This document shows, one piece after another, positions 1-7,494 of a DNA stretch of 14,216 nt. Within the stretch, counting starts at the first letter, position 1. Each line of letters opens with the position of its first letter. The position numbers and the translations under genes were made by a program. Location of the stretch: contig JAFGGQ010000111.1 of assembly GCA_016930435.1 (NCBI GenBank), positions 1 through 14,216 on the forward strand, written 5' to 3'. Below the pieces are notes generated by a model. That model was not told the DNA's origin. It searched no databases and saw nothing but the letters and a program-made list of their open reading frames with translations. The stretch is from a bacterium. GTDB taxonomy: Bacteria > UBP14 > UBA6098 > JAFGQG01.

Positions 1-3000
1 AAAAGTAAATCGGTAATAGTCGTGGGAGGCGGAGTTGCGGGTATTCAGGCAGCACTTGATCTTGCTGACATGGGAGCAGATGTTCATCTGATCGAACAAT
101 CTCCTTCTATTGGCGGCAGGATGGCTCAACTCGACAAAACCTTTCCCACAAATGATTGTTCTCTCTGTATTCTCTCTCCAAAAATGAGCGAATGCTCCAG
201 ACATCCCGGCATAAAAATTCATACCTGTTCTGATCTATTGGCGGTAAGCGGTGAACCCGGTGACTTCAAGGTAAAAATACTGGAAAGGGCAAAGTATGTA
301 GATACCACTAAGTGCGTCGCCTGTGGTATATGTGAGGAAAAATGCCCGGTAAAGGTAGATGATGTATTCGATACTCAGCTTCGCAAAAGGAAGGCAATCT
401 ATCGTTATTTCCTTCAAAGTGTGCCCTCTAACTTCGTTATAGACGAGGAACACTGTCTTTATCTGAATAAGGGCGCCTGCCGCTTATGCGAAAAGGAATG
501 TCCCGCTGATGCTATAAATTTCGATGATACTGACCGGATAGTTGAGCAAAGCGCCGGTGCAATTATACTATCGACAGGTATTGATGCCTTCAACCCTATC
601 GGTTATGCTCAATTTGGCTATGGTAAATTCAAGGACGTTTACACCTCCCTGGAATTTGAACGATTGCTTTGCGCTTCGGGACCCCATCGCGGTCACGTGG
701 TTACAAGATCCACGGGTAAGGAACCCCGTAAAATCGCCTTTTTACAGTGCATAGGTTCACGTGATGTGGATTGCGGCAAAGATTACTGCTCGGCAGTCTG
801 TTGTATGTATGCCATCAAAGAAGCTATCATTGCCAAAGAACATATCAAAACGCTGGAACCCACCATCTTTTTTATGGACATACGCGCCTATGGTAAAGAG
901 TTTGACAAATATTATTATCGTGCCGAAAAACAATTCGGAGTGAAGTTCGTCCGGGCCAAAGTTGCAAAAATAACCCAGGTATCCAATGATCCGCAGAGTG
1001 ATGATTACGGGAAGCTGCGCGTGCATTTTACCCAACCCAACGGGAAACATGATAGCGAAGATTTCGATATGATATCCCTTTCCGTTGGATTGGAAGCCCG
1101 TAAGGATCTGGAACCTCTGGCGGATAAACTTGATATAAAATTGGATCAATACGGGTTCTGCCGCACTGACCTGTTCAACCCCTTGAACACTTCCCGGGAA
1201 GGGATATTTGTGTGTGGGCCTATGAGCGGCCCGAAGGATATTCCGGAATCTGTAATGTCCGCTTCAGGGGCAGTTGGACGTTGCGCCAGGTTGCTGGGAC
1301 TGGAACGCCAGGAGAAGGTCTCCAAAAAGGAATTTCCACCAGAAAAGGATGTCATAGGTAACCGCCCCCGTATCGGGGCTTTCATCTGCCATTGCGGTAT
1401 AAATATCGCCGGAGTTGTTGATGTCAAGCAGGTTGCCGAATTCGCAAAAACCCTCCCCAACGTGGAATATGCCGATACCCTCCTCTATGCCTGTTCCCAG
1501 GATTGCATGGATGATATCAAGGATAAGATCGAAAAATATAAACTCAACCGGATACTGGTAGCCGCCTGCACTCCCCGCACCCATGAACCTTTATTCCGTG
1601 AGACCTTAAGGGAAGCCGGCCTCAACCAGTATCTCTTCGAAATGGCAAATATCCGGGACCAATGTTCATGGGCTCACATGAACGAACCGGAGCTGGCCAC
1701 CTTAAAATCCAAGGAACTTGTTGCTATGGGCGTTGCCAAGGCACACGACCTTGTACCGCTGGAGCGACTCCCCATCCCAATTAACCCTAATGCCCTGGTA
1801 ATCGGAGGCGGTATCGCCGGGATGACAGCAGCACTTGCGTTCGCCGAAAGCGGATTCCAAACCTACTTGGTGGAACGGGAAGGGGAACTGGGAGGCCATC
1901 TACGCACAACGTTCTTTACACTGGAAGGGGAAAACCCCCAAAAATTACTGAAGGATACTATTAAAAAGGTAAAAGCTCATAAACTCATCGAGGTCTATTC
2001 GGATTCCGAGATTAAAACCATTAAAGGTTACGTTGGAAATTTCAAAACTAATATACAATCCGGGAATAAAGACCCTATCGAGGTGGAGCATGGGATTGTC
2101 GTGGTTGCCACCGGAGGAAACGAGCACAAAACATCCTCTTACCTTTATGGTGAGAATCGCAATGTGTTAACCCAAAAGGAATTTGAGAGGATGATGACTC
2201 AGGAGGATTTCAAAAACCACCATTTAAGAAATGTAGTCATGATCCAGTGTGTTGATTCCCGGGAACCTGAAGAATATACCAGTTGCGAAGGCGACCGTCT
2301 GTATTGCAGCCGGGTTTGTTGTAGCCATGCGATAAAAAACAGCCTTGTACTAAAGGGGAAAAAGCCTAAAACCGATATCTTCGTCCTGTACCGGGATGTT
2401 CGCACCTATGGCCTGAGAGAAAAATTCTACGGGGAAGCCCGTGATAAGGAAGTTATCTTCATTCAATATGATCTGGACAGAAAGCCGGATGTGAAACCCC
2501 TTGACCCCGAAGACCCAAACTCCAAACTGCTGGTTACCGTTTTCGATCCTATTCTTGACAAAAAGGTCCAGATAGAAGCTGATCTTCTGGTTCTTTCCGT
2601 GGGAATAGATCCCCCCGCTCAGAATGAGAATCTTGGTAAAATGCTGAAGGTTCCTCTGAATAAGGAGGGTTTCTTTCTGGAGGCTCACATGAAATTAAGG
2701 CCGGTAGATTTCGCCACCGAAGGTATATTCATGGCCGGATTGGCACACTGTCCCAAGAGTATTGATGAGTCTATAATTCAAGCTAACGCTGCGGCTTCGA
2801 GGGCAATGACCATACTCAGCAAAATGGTGATCGAGGCGGAGGGTACCATCTGCCATGTGAATCCAGAAAAATGCACTGCCTGCGGGACCTGCGTAGAGGT
2901 ATGCGCTTACGCAGCTACATCAATAAATGAGGAAACCGGAGTAGCCGAAATCAATGATGCCCTTTGCAAGGGATGTGGCGCCTGCGCTGCCTCCTGTCGT

Positions 3001-3069
3001 TGCGGTGCCATTGACCTGCGCGGCTTTACCGACCAGCAAATCTATCAGGCAATAACTTCATTGGAGTAA
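1..3069 (+). CDS. hdrA: Double-length HdrA-type FAD/Fe-S electron-bifurcation subunit (5' end outside window)
   Basis: The reading frame is open from base 1, and the residues before the GTG at 22 form the first strand of a Rossmann fold, so the true start lies just upstream. The visible 1022 residues hold, in order: a FAD fold with GGGVAG near residue 9; an FPTNDC region (C53, C56, C65); an inserted ferredoxin (C105/108/111/115, then C152/160/163/167); an HdrA cluster motif (C250, C263, C267, C268); the CHCG domain that begins methanogen HdrA (C463, C465, C498, C502, C523); a second FAD fold (GGGIAG near 602) with its own cluster motif (C750, C769, C773, C774); and a C-terminal ferredoxin (C958/961/964/968, C989/992/995/999). 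HdrA carries the bifurcating FAD and passes electrons to ferredoxin and HdrB/C. Methanogen HdrA is about 650 residues; long forms like this occur in anaerobic bacteria. The next gene, mvhD, is its usual partner. The family is certain; the physiological substrate is not. Confidence 0.95.
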   Translation, partial: KSKSVIVVGGGVAGIQAALDLADMGADVHLIEQSPSIGGRMAQLDKTFPTNDCSLCILSPKMSECSRHPGIKIHTCSDLLAVSGEPGDFKVKILERAKYVDTTKCVACGICEEKCPVKVDDVFDTQLRKRKAIYRYFLQSVPSNFVIDEEHCLYLNKGACRLCEKECPADAINFDDTDRIVEQSAGAIILSTGIDAFNPIGYAQFGYGKFKDVYTSLEFERLLCASGPHRGHVVTRSTGKEPRKIAFLQCIGSRDVDCGKDYCSAVCCMYAIKEAIIAKEHIKTLEPTIFFMDIRAYGKEFDKYYYRAEKQFGVKFVRAKVAKITQVSNDPQSDDYGKLRVHFTQPNGKHDSEDFDMISLSVGLEARKDLEPLADKLDIKLDQYGFCRTDLFNPLNTSREGIFVCGPMSGPKDIPESVMSASGAVGRCARLLGLERQEKVSKKEFPPEKDVIGNRPRIGAFICHCGINIAGVVDVKQVAEFAKTLPNVEYADTLLYACSQDCMDDIKDKIEKYKLNRILVAACTPRTHEPLFRETLREAGLNQYLFEMANIRDQCSWAHMNEPELATLKSKELVAMGVAKAHDLVPLERLPIPINPNALVIGGGIAGMTAALAFAESGFQTYLVEREGELGGHLRTTFFTLEGENPQKLLKDTIKKVKAHKLIEVYSDSEIKTIKGYVGNFKTNIQSGNKDPIEVEHGIVVVATGGNEHKTSSYLYGENRNVLTQKEFERMMTQEDFKNHHLRNVVMIQCVDSREPEEYTSCEGDRLYCSRVCCSHAIKNSLVLKGKKPKTDIFVLYRDVRTYGLREKFYGEARDKEVIFIQYDLDRKPDVKPLDPEDPNSKLLVTVFDPILDKKVQIEADLLVLSVGIDPPAQNENLGKMLKVPLNKEGFFLEAHMKLRPVDFATEGIFMAGLAHCPKSIDESIIQANAAASRAMTILSKMVIEAEGTICHVNPEKCTACGTCVEVCAYAATSINEETGVAEINDALCKGCGACAASCRCGAIDLRGFTDQQIYQAITSLE

Positions 3070-3118
3070 CATAATTATAATAATTTGTCAATAATTCAAA
3101 CTATAACAAGAATTTACT

Positions 3119-3574
3119 ATGGAACAAAATCAGGAAACTAAACAAACCACCAAAAGCGAGAATTGGGAACCCAGGATTATGGCTTTTCTCTGTAACTGGT
3201 GTTCTTATGCTGGTGCGGACCTGGCTGGAGTATCAAGAATTCAGTACCCACCCAATATCCGTGTAATCAGGGTACCCTGTTCCGGCCGCATCGACCCCAT
3301 ATTTGTATTACGATGCCTCCAGAGCGGTTATGACGGGGTACTGGTTTCAGGCTGCCATCCAGGGGACTGTCATTATATCTCAGGGAATTACGTAGCTCGC
3401 AGAAAGTTCGTTGCACTCCGCGCTATCCTTAACTTCCTGGGCATCGAACCGGGAAGAGTCCAGTTCTCCTGGGTCTCCGCCGGAGAGGGAGAAAAATTCT
3501 CCGAAGTGATTAAAAAAGTAACTGACGACGTAAAAAAACTTGGACCCGCTTCCAGGTTAGTAAAGAAAGATTAA
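3119..3574 (+). CDS. mvhD: MvhD/FlxD-family [2Fe-2S] electron-transfer subunit
   Basis: This 151-residue soluble protein belongs to the MvhD family (also called FlxD, or hydrogenase iron-sulfur subunit delta). The motifs are FLCNWCSYAGADLAG (C25, C28), VPCSGR (C54), C66 and GCHPGDCHY (C79, C84). These cysteines hold the [2Fe-2S] cluster that links an electron-input module to HdrA. The length is normal for a stand-alone MvhD. The first 18 residues or so are polar and look like a flexible tail. The gene lies 49 bases after hdrA and 4 bases before the next gene, so it is very probably co-transcribed with both. The ATG at 3119 has only a weak purine-rich sequence ahead of it, but the next possible start falls immediately before the first cluster motif. 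With no hydrogenase large or small subunit nearby, the donor is more likely the Flx-type NAD(P)H module encoded just downstream. Confidence 0.95.
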   Translation: MEQNQETKQTTKSENWEPRIMAFLCNWCSYAGADLAGVSRIQYPPNIRVIRVPCSGRIDPIFVLRCLQSGYDGVLVSGCHPGDCHYISGNYVARRKFVALRAILNFLGIEPGRVQFSWVSAGEGEKFSEVIKKVTDDVKKLGPASRLVKKD

Positions 3575-3578
3575 TATT

Positions 3579-4565
3579 ATGGGAACTATCAACGAAGACT
3601 TAAGGAAACAAGCCCAGAAGCTCCTGGCCAATAAGGAAATCGATTATTTTGTGGGCTGCAGACAAGGCACCATCCCCTTCCGCTCCGCCCCTCACGCTTT
3701 CCGGACTGAAGCGGAGTTGGACCAGTTGACTTTCGATATGACCTGCAGCAACAACCTGGCTCAATTTCTCCATAAGAATTACAAAAAAGGTGACAAGATT
3801 GGGATCGCCGCTAAGGGTTGCGATGCCCGTACCCTGATCCAGCTGATGGCTGAAAACCAATTCCCCCGGGAAGCTATCAAGATAATCGGGGTTCCCTGCT
3901 GCGGGGTTTTGGACCAAAAGAAAATAAGGGATAAATTAGGGGGCAAACCGGTACTCAAGTATTCCCTGCCTTCTATGGAGGAGATACTCTCCGGGAAAAA
4001 GGATACCCTTACCGTGGAGGGTAAGGATTTTAAGGAGGAGATCAAACTTGCTGATGTGGTCTCCAACAACTGCCTGGTCTGCGAATATCCTTCCGCCCCC
4101 CTGGCTGATACATTTATCCAGGAGGGCCTCAAACAGGAAAAAGCTAGCGGCTCTATGAATTGGTTGGAGAAATTTGAGAAAATGAGTTCTGACGAGCGAT
4201 GGGAATATTTTTCCAAGCAATACTCCAAGTGCATCCGCTGTTATGCCTGCCGCAACGCTTGCCCCTTCTGTTATTGCGAACAGTGCATCGTTGATGACAG
4301 TCAGCCACAGTGGTTCGGGAAGAGTACCAATCTCTCGGATACAATGGTCTTTCACATCATTCGTACCCTGCATGTAGCCAGCCGGTGCATAGGTTGCGGA
4401 GCCTGCACACGGGCATGCCCTACCGGCGTGGACCTCGTTACACTGGGGCTTTATCTGGATAAAGAAATCAAGGAAAGATTCGGTTATACTCCCGGTCTGG
4501 ACCCCGGGGAATTACCCGCTCTCTGTACTTATAAAGAAGACGAAAAACAAGACTTCATAATGTAA
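3579..4565 (+). CDS. FrhB-like/ferredoxin iron-sulfur protein (FlxC-like position)
   Basis: This 328-residue iron-sulfur protein has an N-terminal region resembling the beta subunit of F420-reducing hydrogenases and dehydrogenases (FrhB/FdhB type). It shows AAKGCDART around residue 81, GVPCCGV at 107-108 and an NNCLVCEYP pair at 165 and 168. The C-terminal part has two [4Fe-4S] motifs, C218/221/224/228 and C270/273/276/280, in the arrangement typical of HdrC-like proteins. Extra cysteines (C231, C233, C236) follow the first motif. No signal peptide or membrane segment is seen. It starts 4 bases after mvhD and ends 2 bases before the next gene. In FlxABCD-HdrABC clusters two iron-sulfur proteins connect the FAD/NAD(P) subunit to the MvhD-like subunit, and this gene and its neighbour fit those roles. 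The match to FlxC is by position and domain type only. FrhB-like does not imply F420 here, because many bacterial members use ferredoxin or flavin. Confidence 0.8.
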   Translation: MGTINEDLRKQAQKLLANKEIDYFVGCRQGTIPFRSAPHAFRTEAELDQLTFDMTCSNNLAQFLHKNYKKGDKIGIAAKGCDARTLIQLMAENQFPREAIKIIGVPCCGVLDQKKIRDKLGGKPVLKYSLPSMEEILSGKKDTLTVEGKDFKEEIKLADVVSNNCLVCEYPSAPLADTFIQEGLKQEKASGSMNWLEKFEKMSSDERWEYFSKQYSKCIRCYACRNACPFCYCEQCIVDDSQPQWFGKSTNLSDTMVFHIIRTLHVASRCIGCGACTRACPTGVDLVTLGLYLDKEIKERFGYTPGLDPGELPALCTYKEDEKQDFIM

Positions 4566-4567
4566 TC

Positions 4568-5578
4568 ATGAAAAAATTAAAGCTAAAAAAGAAAAATTTG
4601 GGTGATTTCATCAATGAATTAACCCGTGACTATGCTCTGTACGCACCCCAAGAAAAGGAAGGAACTATCTCCTTTAGCCTTGTGGAAAAACCCGAAGAGA
4701 TAACTCTTGATTATCACAACAGTGATACATCCCCAAAAGAGATATTCTTCCCTCAAAAAGAGGTTATACTGACCTATCAGGATGGCAACTCTCAACCGGT
4801 TTTCTACGAGGGAAAACCATTCGCATTGTTGGGAGTCCGTCCCTGCGACGCCAAAAGCTTCCAGCTTTTGCATCAGGTCTTCAGCACCAAAAAATTTGAA
4901 GATCCATATTGGTTAACCCGCTTTAAGAATGCCCTGATCATCGGATTGGCCTGCAATGATACGCTCCCTACATGTTTCTGTAACTGGTTGGATGGCAGCC
5001 CTCATGGAAAAGAGGGGATGGACATTCTACTAACCGACCTGGGTGAAACCTACCTTGCAGAAGCTGTTACCGAAAAGGGTGAAAGTCTTCTGAAACAACA
5101 AAAAGATTGGGAGGAAGCTTCCGAGGCCGATCTGAAACAGGCCAGTAAGTTAGAAGAAACCGCCTTGAAAAGTTTACCCCCGAAGATCGAAAGCGCTAAA
5201 CTCAAGGAAAAACTGGATGGGATGTGGGATGACCCTCTCTGGGAGGAAATCGCCCAACGGTGCCTGAACTGCGGAGCATGCGCATACCTTTGCCCAACCT
5301 GTCATTGCTTCGACATACAGGATGAAGGAAATGAGAAAAATGGAAAGCGTATCCGGTTGTGGGATTGCTGCATGTACCCCTTATTCACCAAGGAGGGCTC
5401 CGGGCACAATCCCCGGAAAAACCCCGCTGATAGGGTCAAGCAAAGGTTCATGCATAAATTCAACTACATCATCCAGAACTTCGATAAATATGGCTGCATC
5501 GGATGCGGCAGGTGTATTACCTATTGCCCGGTCAACATAGATGTTCGGGAAGTGCTTAAACAGATATTGGAAACTTAG
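4568..5578 (+). CDS. AsrA/sulfhydrogenase-beta-like 4Fe-4S protein (FlxB-like)
   Basis: This 336-residue protein resembles anaerobic sulfite reductase subunit A and the beta subunit of archaeal sulfhydrogenases, the group to which FlxB belongs. It shows GVRPCDAKSF (C93), CNDTLPTCFCN (C129, C136, C138), a first [4Fe-4S] motif C232/235/238/242 followed by a CHC pair (C245, C247), DCC at 267-268 and a second motif C310/313/316/320. The middle, about residues 160-225, is charged and probably helical. The gene begins 2 bases after the previous stop with no clear Shine-Dalgarno sequence, so translation is probably coupled. Proteins of this family sit between a FAD/NAD(P)H reductase of AsrB type and a catalytic module. 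The following gene is exactly such a reductase, so this protein most likely receives electrons from it and passes them to the FrhB-like/MvhD pair. The family is well supported; the path of electrons is inferred. Confidence 0.85.
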   Translation: MKKLKLKKKNLGDFINELTRDYALYAPQEKEGTISFSLVEKPEEITLDYHNSDTSPKEIFFPQKEVILTYQDGNSQPVFYEGKPFALLGVRPCDAKSFQLLHQVFSTKKFEDPYWLTRFKNALIIGLACNDTLPTCFCNWLDGSPHGKEGMDILLTDLGETYLAEAVTEKGESLLKQQKDWEEASEADLKQASKLEETALKSLPPKIESAKLKEKLDGMWDDPLWEEIAQRCLNCGACAYLCPTCHCFDIQDEGNEKNGKRIRLWDCCMYPLFTKEGSGHNPRKNPADRVKQRFMHKFNYIIQNFDKYGCIGCGRCITYCPVNIDVREVLKQILET

Positions 5579-5634
5579 ATATTATATTAGGATTATAATA
5601 AAGAATACTTATTAACTTTTTAGAGAGTAGAGTA

Positions 5635-6477
5635 ATGGTAGAATCAACAAAAACTTATATACCCATACCGGTAAAGGTTTCCCGGATAAATGAGGAATCC
5701 CCGGATCGCACCCTTAGAACTTATGATCTTGAGTTCGTCAACAAGGAGGATCGGTTCGATTATATGCCCGGTCAGTTCTGCCAACTTTCCATTTTCGGGA
5801 AAGGTGAATCGCCCCTGGGTATAGCCTCTTCTCCAACCGAAACCGATTTTTTACGGTTCACGGTCAACCGGGTTGGAGTGGTAACCACGGCCATTCACTA
5901 CCTGGAGGAAGGCGATGAATTGGGAGTGCGGGGCCCACTGGGCAACTACTACCCGGTAGAAAAATTCAAGGGCCAGAACGTGGTCATCGTTTCCGGCGGC
6001 TTCGCCTTTACAACACTTCGATCCCTTGTTGTATATATGCTGGATCCCGCGCACCGGGGTGATTATAAGGACATTACCGTGATTTACGGAGCCCGGACTC
6101 CCGATCTCCTTATTTATAAGGATGAACTGGAGAAATGGGAAACAAGAAAGGATATCAACGTCCATTTGACAATCGATAAGGGCATTCAAGGGTGGAAAAA
6201 ACATGTAGGATTTGTCCCCTCGGTAACCAAGGAAATCGCTCCAGCCTCAAAAGACGCCTGGGTTGTTGTCTGCGGACCGCCCATTATGATAAAATATACC
6301 CTGCCCGTACTCACCGAATTGGGATTCCCTTCAGAACGGATCTATACATCCCTCGAGCGAAGAATGAAATGCGGAATCGGTAAATGCGGACGATGTAATA
6401 TCGGAGCGAAATATATCTGCCTCGACGGTCCGGTGTTCTCGCTGGCAGAACTGGAAGATATCTCCGAACCGTACTAA
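5635..6477 (+). CDS. flxA: FlxA/AsrB-type FAD, NAD(P)H and [2Fe-2S] reductase
   Basis: This 280-residue protein has the ferredoxin-NADP-reductase-type architecture of FlxA, AsrB, sulfhydrogenase gamma and dihydroorotate dehydrogenase electron-transfer subunits. The FAD barrel contains MPGQF (44-48) and PLGIASSP (60-67), with VRGPLGNYY near 98-106. The nucleotide fold begins at VVIVSGG (116-122) and ends with VVCGPPIM (211-218). The C-terminal [2Fe-2S] cluster uses C246, C251, C254 and C262. It is expected to oxidise NADH or NADPH in the cytosol and feed the two iron-sulfur proteins encoded just upstream. The glycine-rich nucleotide motif reads GGFAFTT rather than the GGGIGIAP seen in many relatives, so cofactor choice should not be assumed. 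The start at 5635 has a purine-rich GAGAGTAGAG just ahead of it. It follows a 56-base AT-rich spacer and is the last gene before a 116-base gap, so it may close the first operon section. Confidence 0.9.
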   Translation: MVESTKTYIPIPVKVSRINEESPDRTLRTYDLEFVNKEDRFDYMPGQFCQLSIFGKGESPLGIASSPTETDFLRFTVNRVGVVTTAIHYLEEGDELGVRGPLGNYYPVEKFKGQNVVIVSGGFAFTTLRSLVVYMLDPAHRGDYKDITVIYGARTPDLLIYKDELEKWETRKDINVHLTIDKGIQGWKKHVGFVPSVTKEIAPASKDAWVVVCGPPIMIKYTLPVLTELGFPSERIYTSLERRMKCGIGKCGRCNIGAKYICLDGPVFSLAELEDISEPY

Positions 6478-6593
6478 ATACCAAAAGGATGAATATAAAT
6501 TACTTTAATTGTAAACAGTATTTTTACCCTATTGAATATGTGAATGACAACTATTATATCAGATATAATTTTAGAGGCTTATAAGGAGAAAAT
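6478..6593 (+). promoter_or_regulatory. AT-rich intergenic spacer before hdrC, possible promoter
   Basis: This 116-base spacer is the longest gap in the window and is much richer in A and T than the genes around it. It contains TTGAAT at 6532-6537, and TATAAT at 6564-6569. The two are 26 bases apart, too far for a normal sigma-70 pair; TATATC at 6555-6560 is at 17 bases but is a poor -10. No convincing hairpin or terminator was found. It could hold an internal promoter for the hdrC-onward genes, but this is a weak call. Confidence 0.2.
6583..6588 (+). promoter_or_regulatory. Strong Shine-Dalgarno site for hdrC
   Basis: AAGGAG lies 5 bases ahead of the ATG at 6594. It is one of the two strongest ribosome binding sites in the window and settles the hdrC start. 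It contrasts with the weak sites ahead of the genes in the first block. Confidence 0.75.
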
Positions 6594-7064
6594 ATGGAAG
6601 AAATCAGGTTAAAGGACCTCGACCAGAAGTTCAAATATGACATTGCCACTAGACCCGGGGCTGGCAACTTTACAAGATGCTTTACCTGTGGGACCTGCAC
6701 CGCGGTTTGCCCCGTTGCCGAGGTCAATGAAGATTACGATCCCCGCAAACTTATCCGCATGTCCATTTTGGGAATGCGCGATGAAGTGCTTTCTTCTGAC
6801 ATAATCTGGATGTGCCAGAGATGTTATGCCTGTTATGCCCGTTGTCCACAGAACGTAAAATTCGCGGATATTCTGGGTGTGCTCAGGGATATGGCCATCG
6901 AGGAAGGCCATGCTGACAAGGCCATGAACGATCGCATCGAAAATCTGGACCGCTTTGTACAGGATGTTAGATGCAAAATGGTCGCGAATATGCTGCATCC
7001 ATCCGACGACCAGAAAAAAAAGGTTCGGAAAATGGTAGAGGAAGAATTAGTCAGAAATGAGTGA
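6594..7064 (+). CDS. hdrC: HdrC-type 2x[4Fe-4S] subunit
   Basis: This 156-residue protein is a typical HdrC, the small iron-sulfur subunit that wires HdrA to its catalytic partner. It contains CFTCGTCTAVCP (C29/32/35/39) and CQRCYACYARCP (C74/77/80/84), the two [4Fe-4S] motifs of the family. A charged helical tail follows, with RDMAIEEGHAD near 98. The length is normal and no membrane segment is present, so it is the soluble form rather than HdrE-linked. The start is fixed by a strong AAGGAG site. The gene overlaps the next one by 8 bases. HdrC is normally encoded beside HdrB, the subunit carrying the CCG-motif non-cubane clusters, but none follows here. The partner is therefore either encoded elsewhere, possibly upstream of this window, or replaced by another subunit of the cluster. 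Confidence 0.93.
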   Translation: MEEIRLKDLDQKFKYDIATRPGAGNFTRCFTCGTCTAVCPVAEVNEDYDPRKLIRMSILGMRDEVLSSDIIWMCQRCYACYARCPQNVKFADILGVLRDMAIEEGHADKAMNDRIENLDRFVQDVRCKMVANMLHPSDDQKKKVRKMVEEELVRNE

Positions 7065-7494
7065 AAGTACCCTTGACAAATTTGCACGAGAACTGCAGGA
7101 AGAAATATTAGAAGATGTAAGAAGGAATTACAGTGAAACGGTTGTTGATCACTGGATGCAGCCTCGCCACCTGGGTTTTTTGCCCCAGCATAATGGTTAT
7201 GGCCGGCTTACCGGAAGCTGCGGAGACACCATGGAGTTCTTTTTGGATATAGAAAATGAGAGGATCACCAGGATCGGATTCGATACTGACGGGTGCGGAA
7301 CCAGTATCGCATCTGCAAGCATAACCGCTGAATTAGCCCTGGGTAAACCTTTGAAAGAGGCAAAAATGATTACCAATCTGACCGTACTGGAAAAAGCCGG
7401 TGGATTACCCGAAGAGGATCAACACTGCGCCCTTCTTGCGGCAAACACCTTACAAGAGGCAATTAAAAACTATGAAGAAAGATCCAAAGGATAA
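7057..7494 (+). CDS. NifU/IscU-type iron-sulfur cluster scaffold protein
   Basis: This 145-residue protein matches the N-terminal U-type scaffold domain on which Fe-S clusters are built. The three ligand cysteines are present: GSCGD (C55, with the conserved D57), [11 protein letters not shown] (C80) and QHCALLA (H123, C124). ALGKPLKEA near 94-102 is also typical of the fold. An N-terminal extension of about 25 residues precedes the usual start and looks helical. There are no NifU middle or C-terminal domains. The gene overlaps hdrC by 8 bases and the next gene by 23 bases, so its production is tied to these iron-sulfur-rich subunits. It probably supplies clusters to this complex. No cysteine desulfurase gene is in the window, so sulfur must come from a desulfurase encoded elsewhere. 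The scaffold assignment is secure; dedication to this complex is inferred from position. Confidence 0.88.
   Translation: MSESTLDKFARELQEEILEDVRRNYSETVVDHWMQPRHLGFLPQHNGYGRLTGSCGDTMEFFLDIENERITRIGFDTDGCGTSIASASITAELALGKPLKEAKMITNLTVLEKAGGLPEEDQHCALLAANTLQEAIKNYEERSKG

Noticed and set aside
22-24. GTG as the start of the long HdrA
   Set aside because: The frame is open back to base 1, and the residues before it form the first strand of the FAD fold, so the gene starts upstream of the window.
3076-3081. TATAAT hexamer in the spacer after hdrA, with another at 5594-5599
   Set aside because: The spacers are very AT-rich and neither hexamer has a -35-like sequence at 16-18 bases, so chance is the simpler explanation.
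3779-4234. Minus-strand open frame of 151 codons, and similar ones at 1146-1584 and 11238-11672
   Set aside because: They lie opposite strongly supported Fe-S genes, lack recognisable domains, and are best explained as shadows of those genes.
7400-7402. GTG as an earlier start of the HdrA-NuoE fusion
   Set aside because: It would add 24 residues read out of frame through the scaffold gene's conserved end; the ATG at 7472 matches where HdrA proteins begin.
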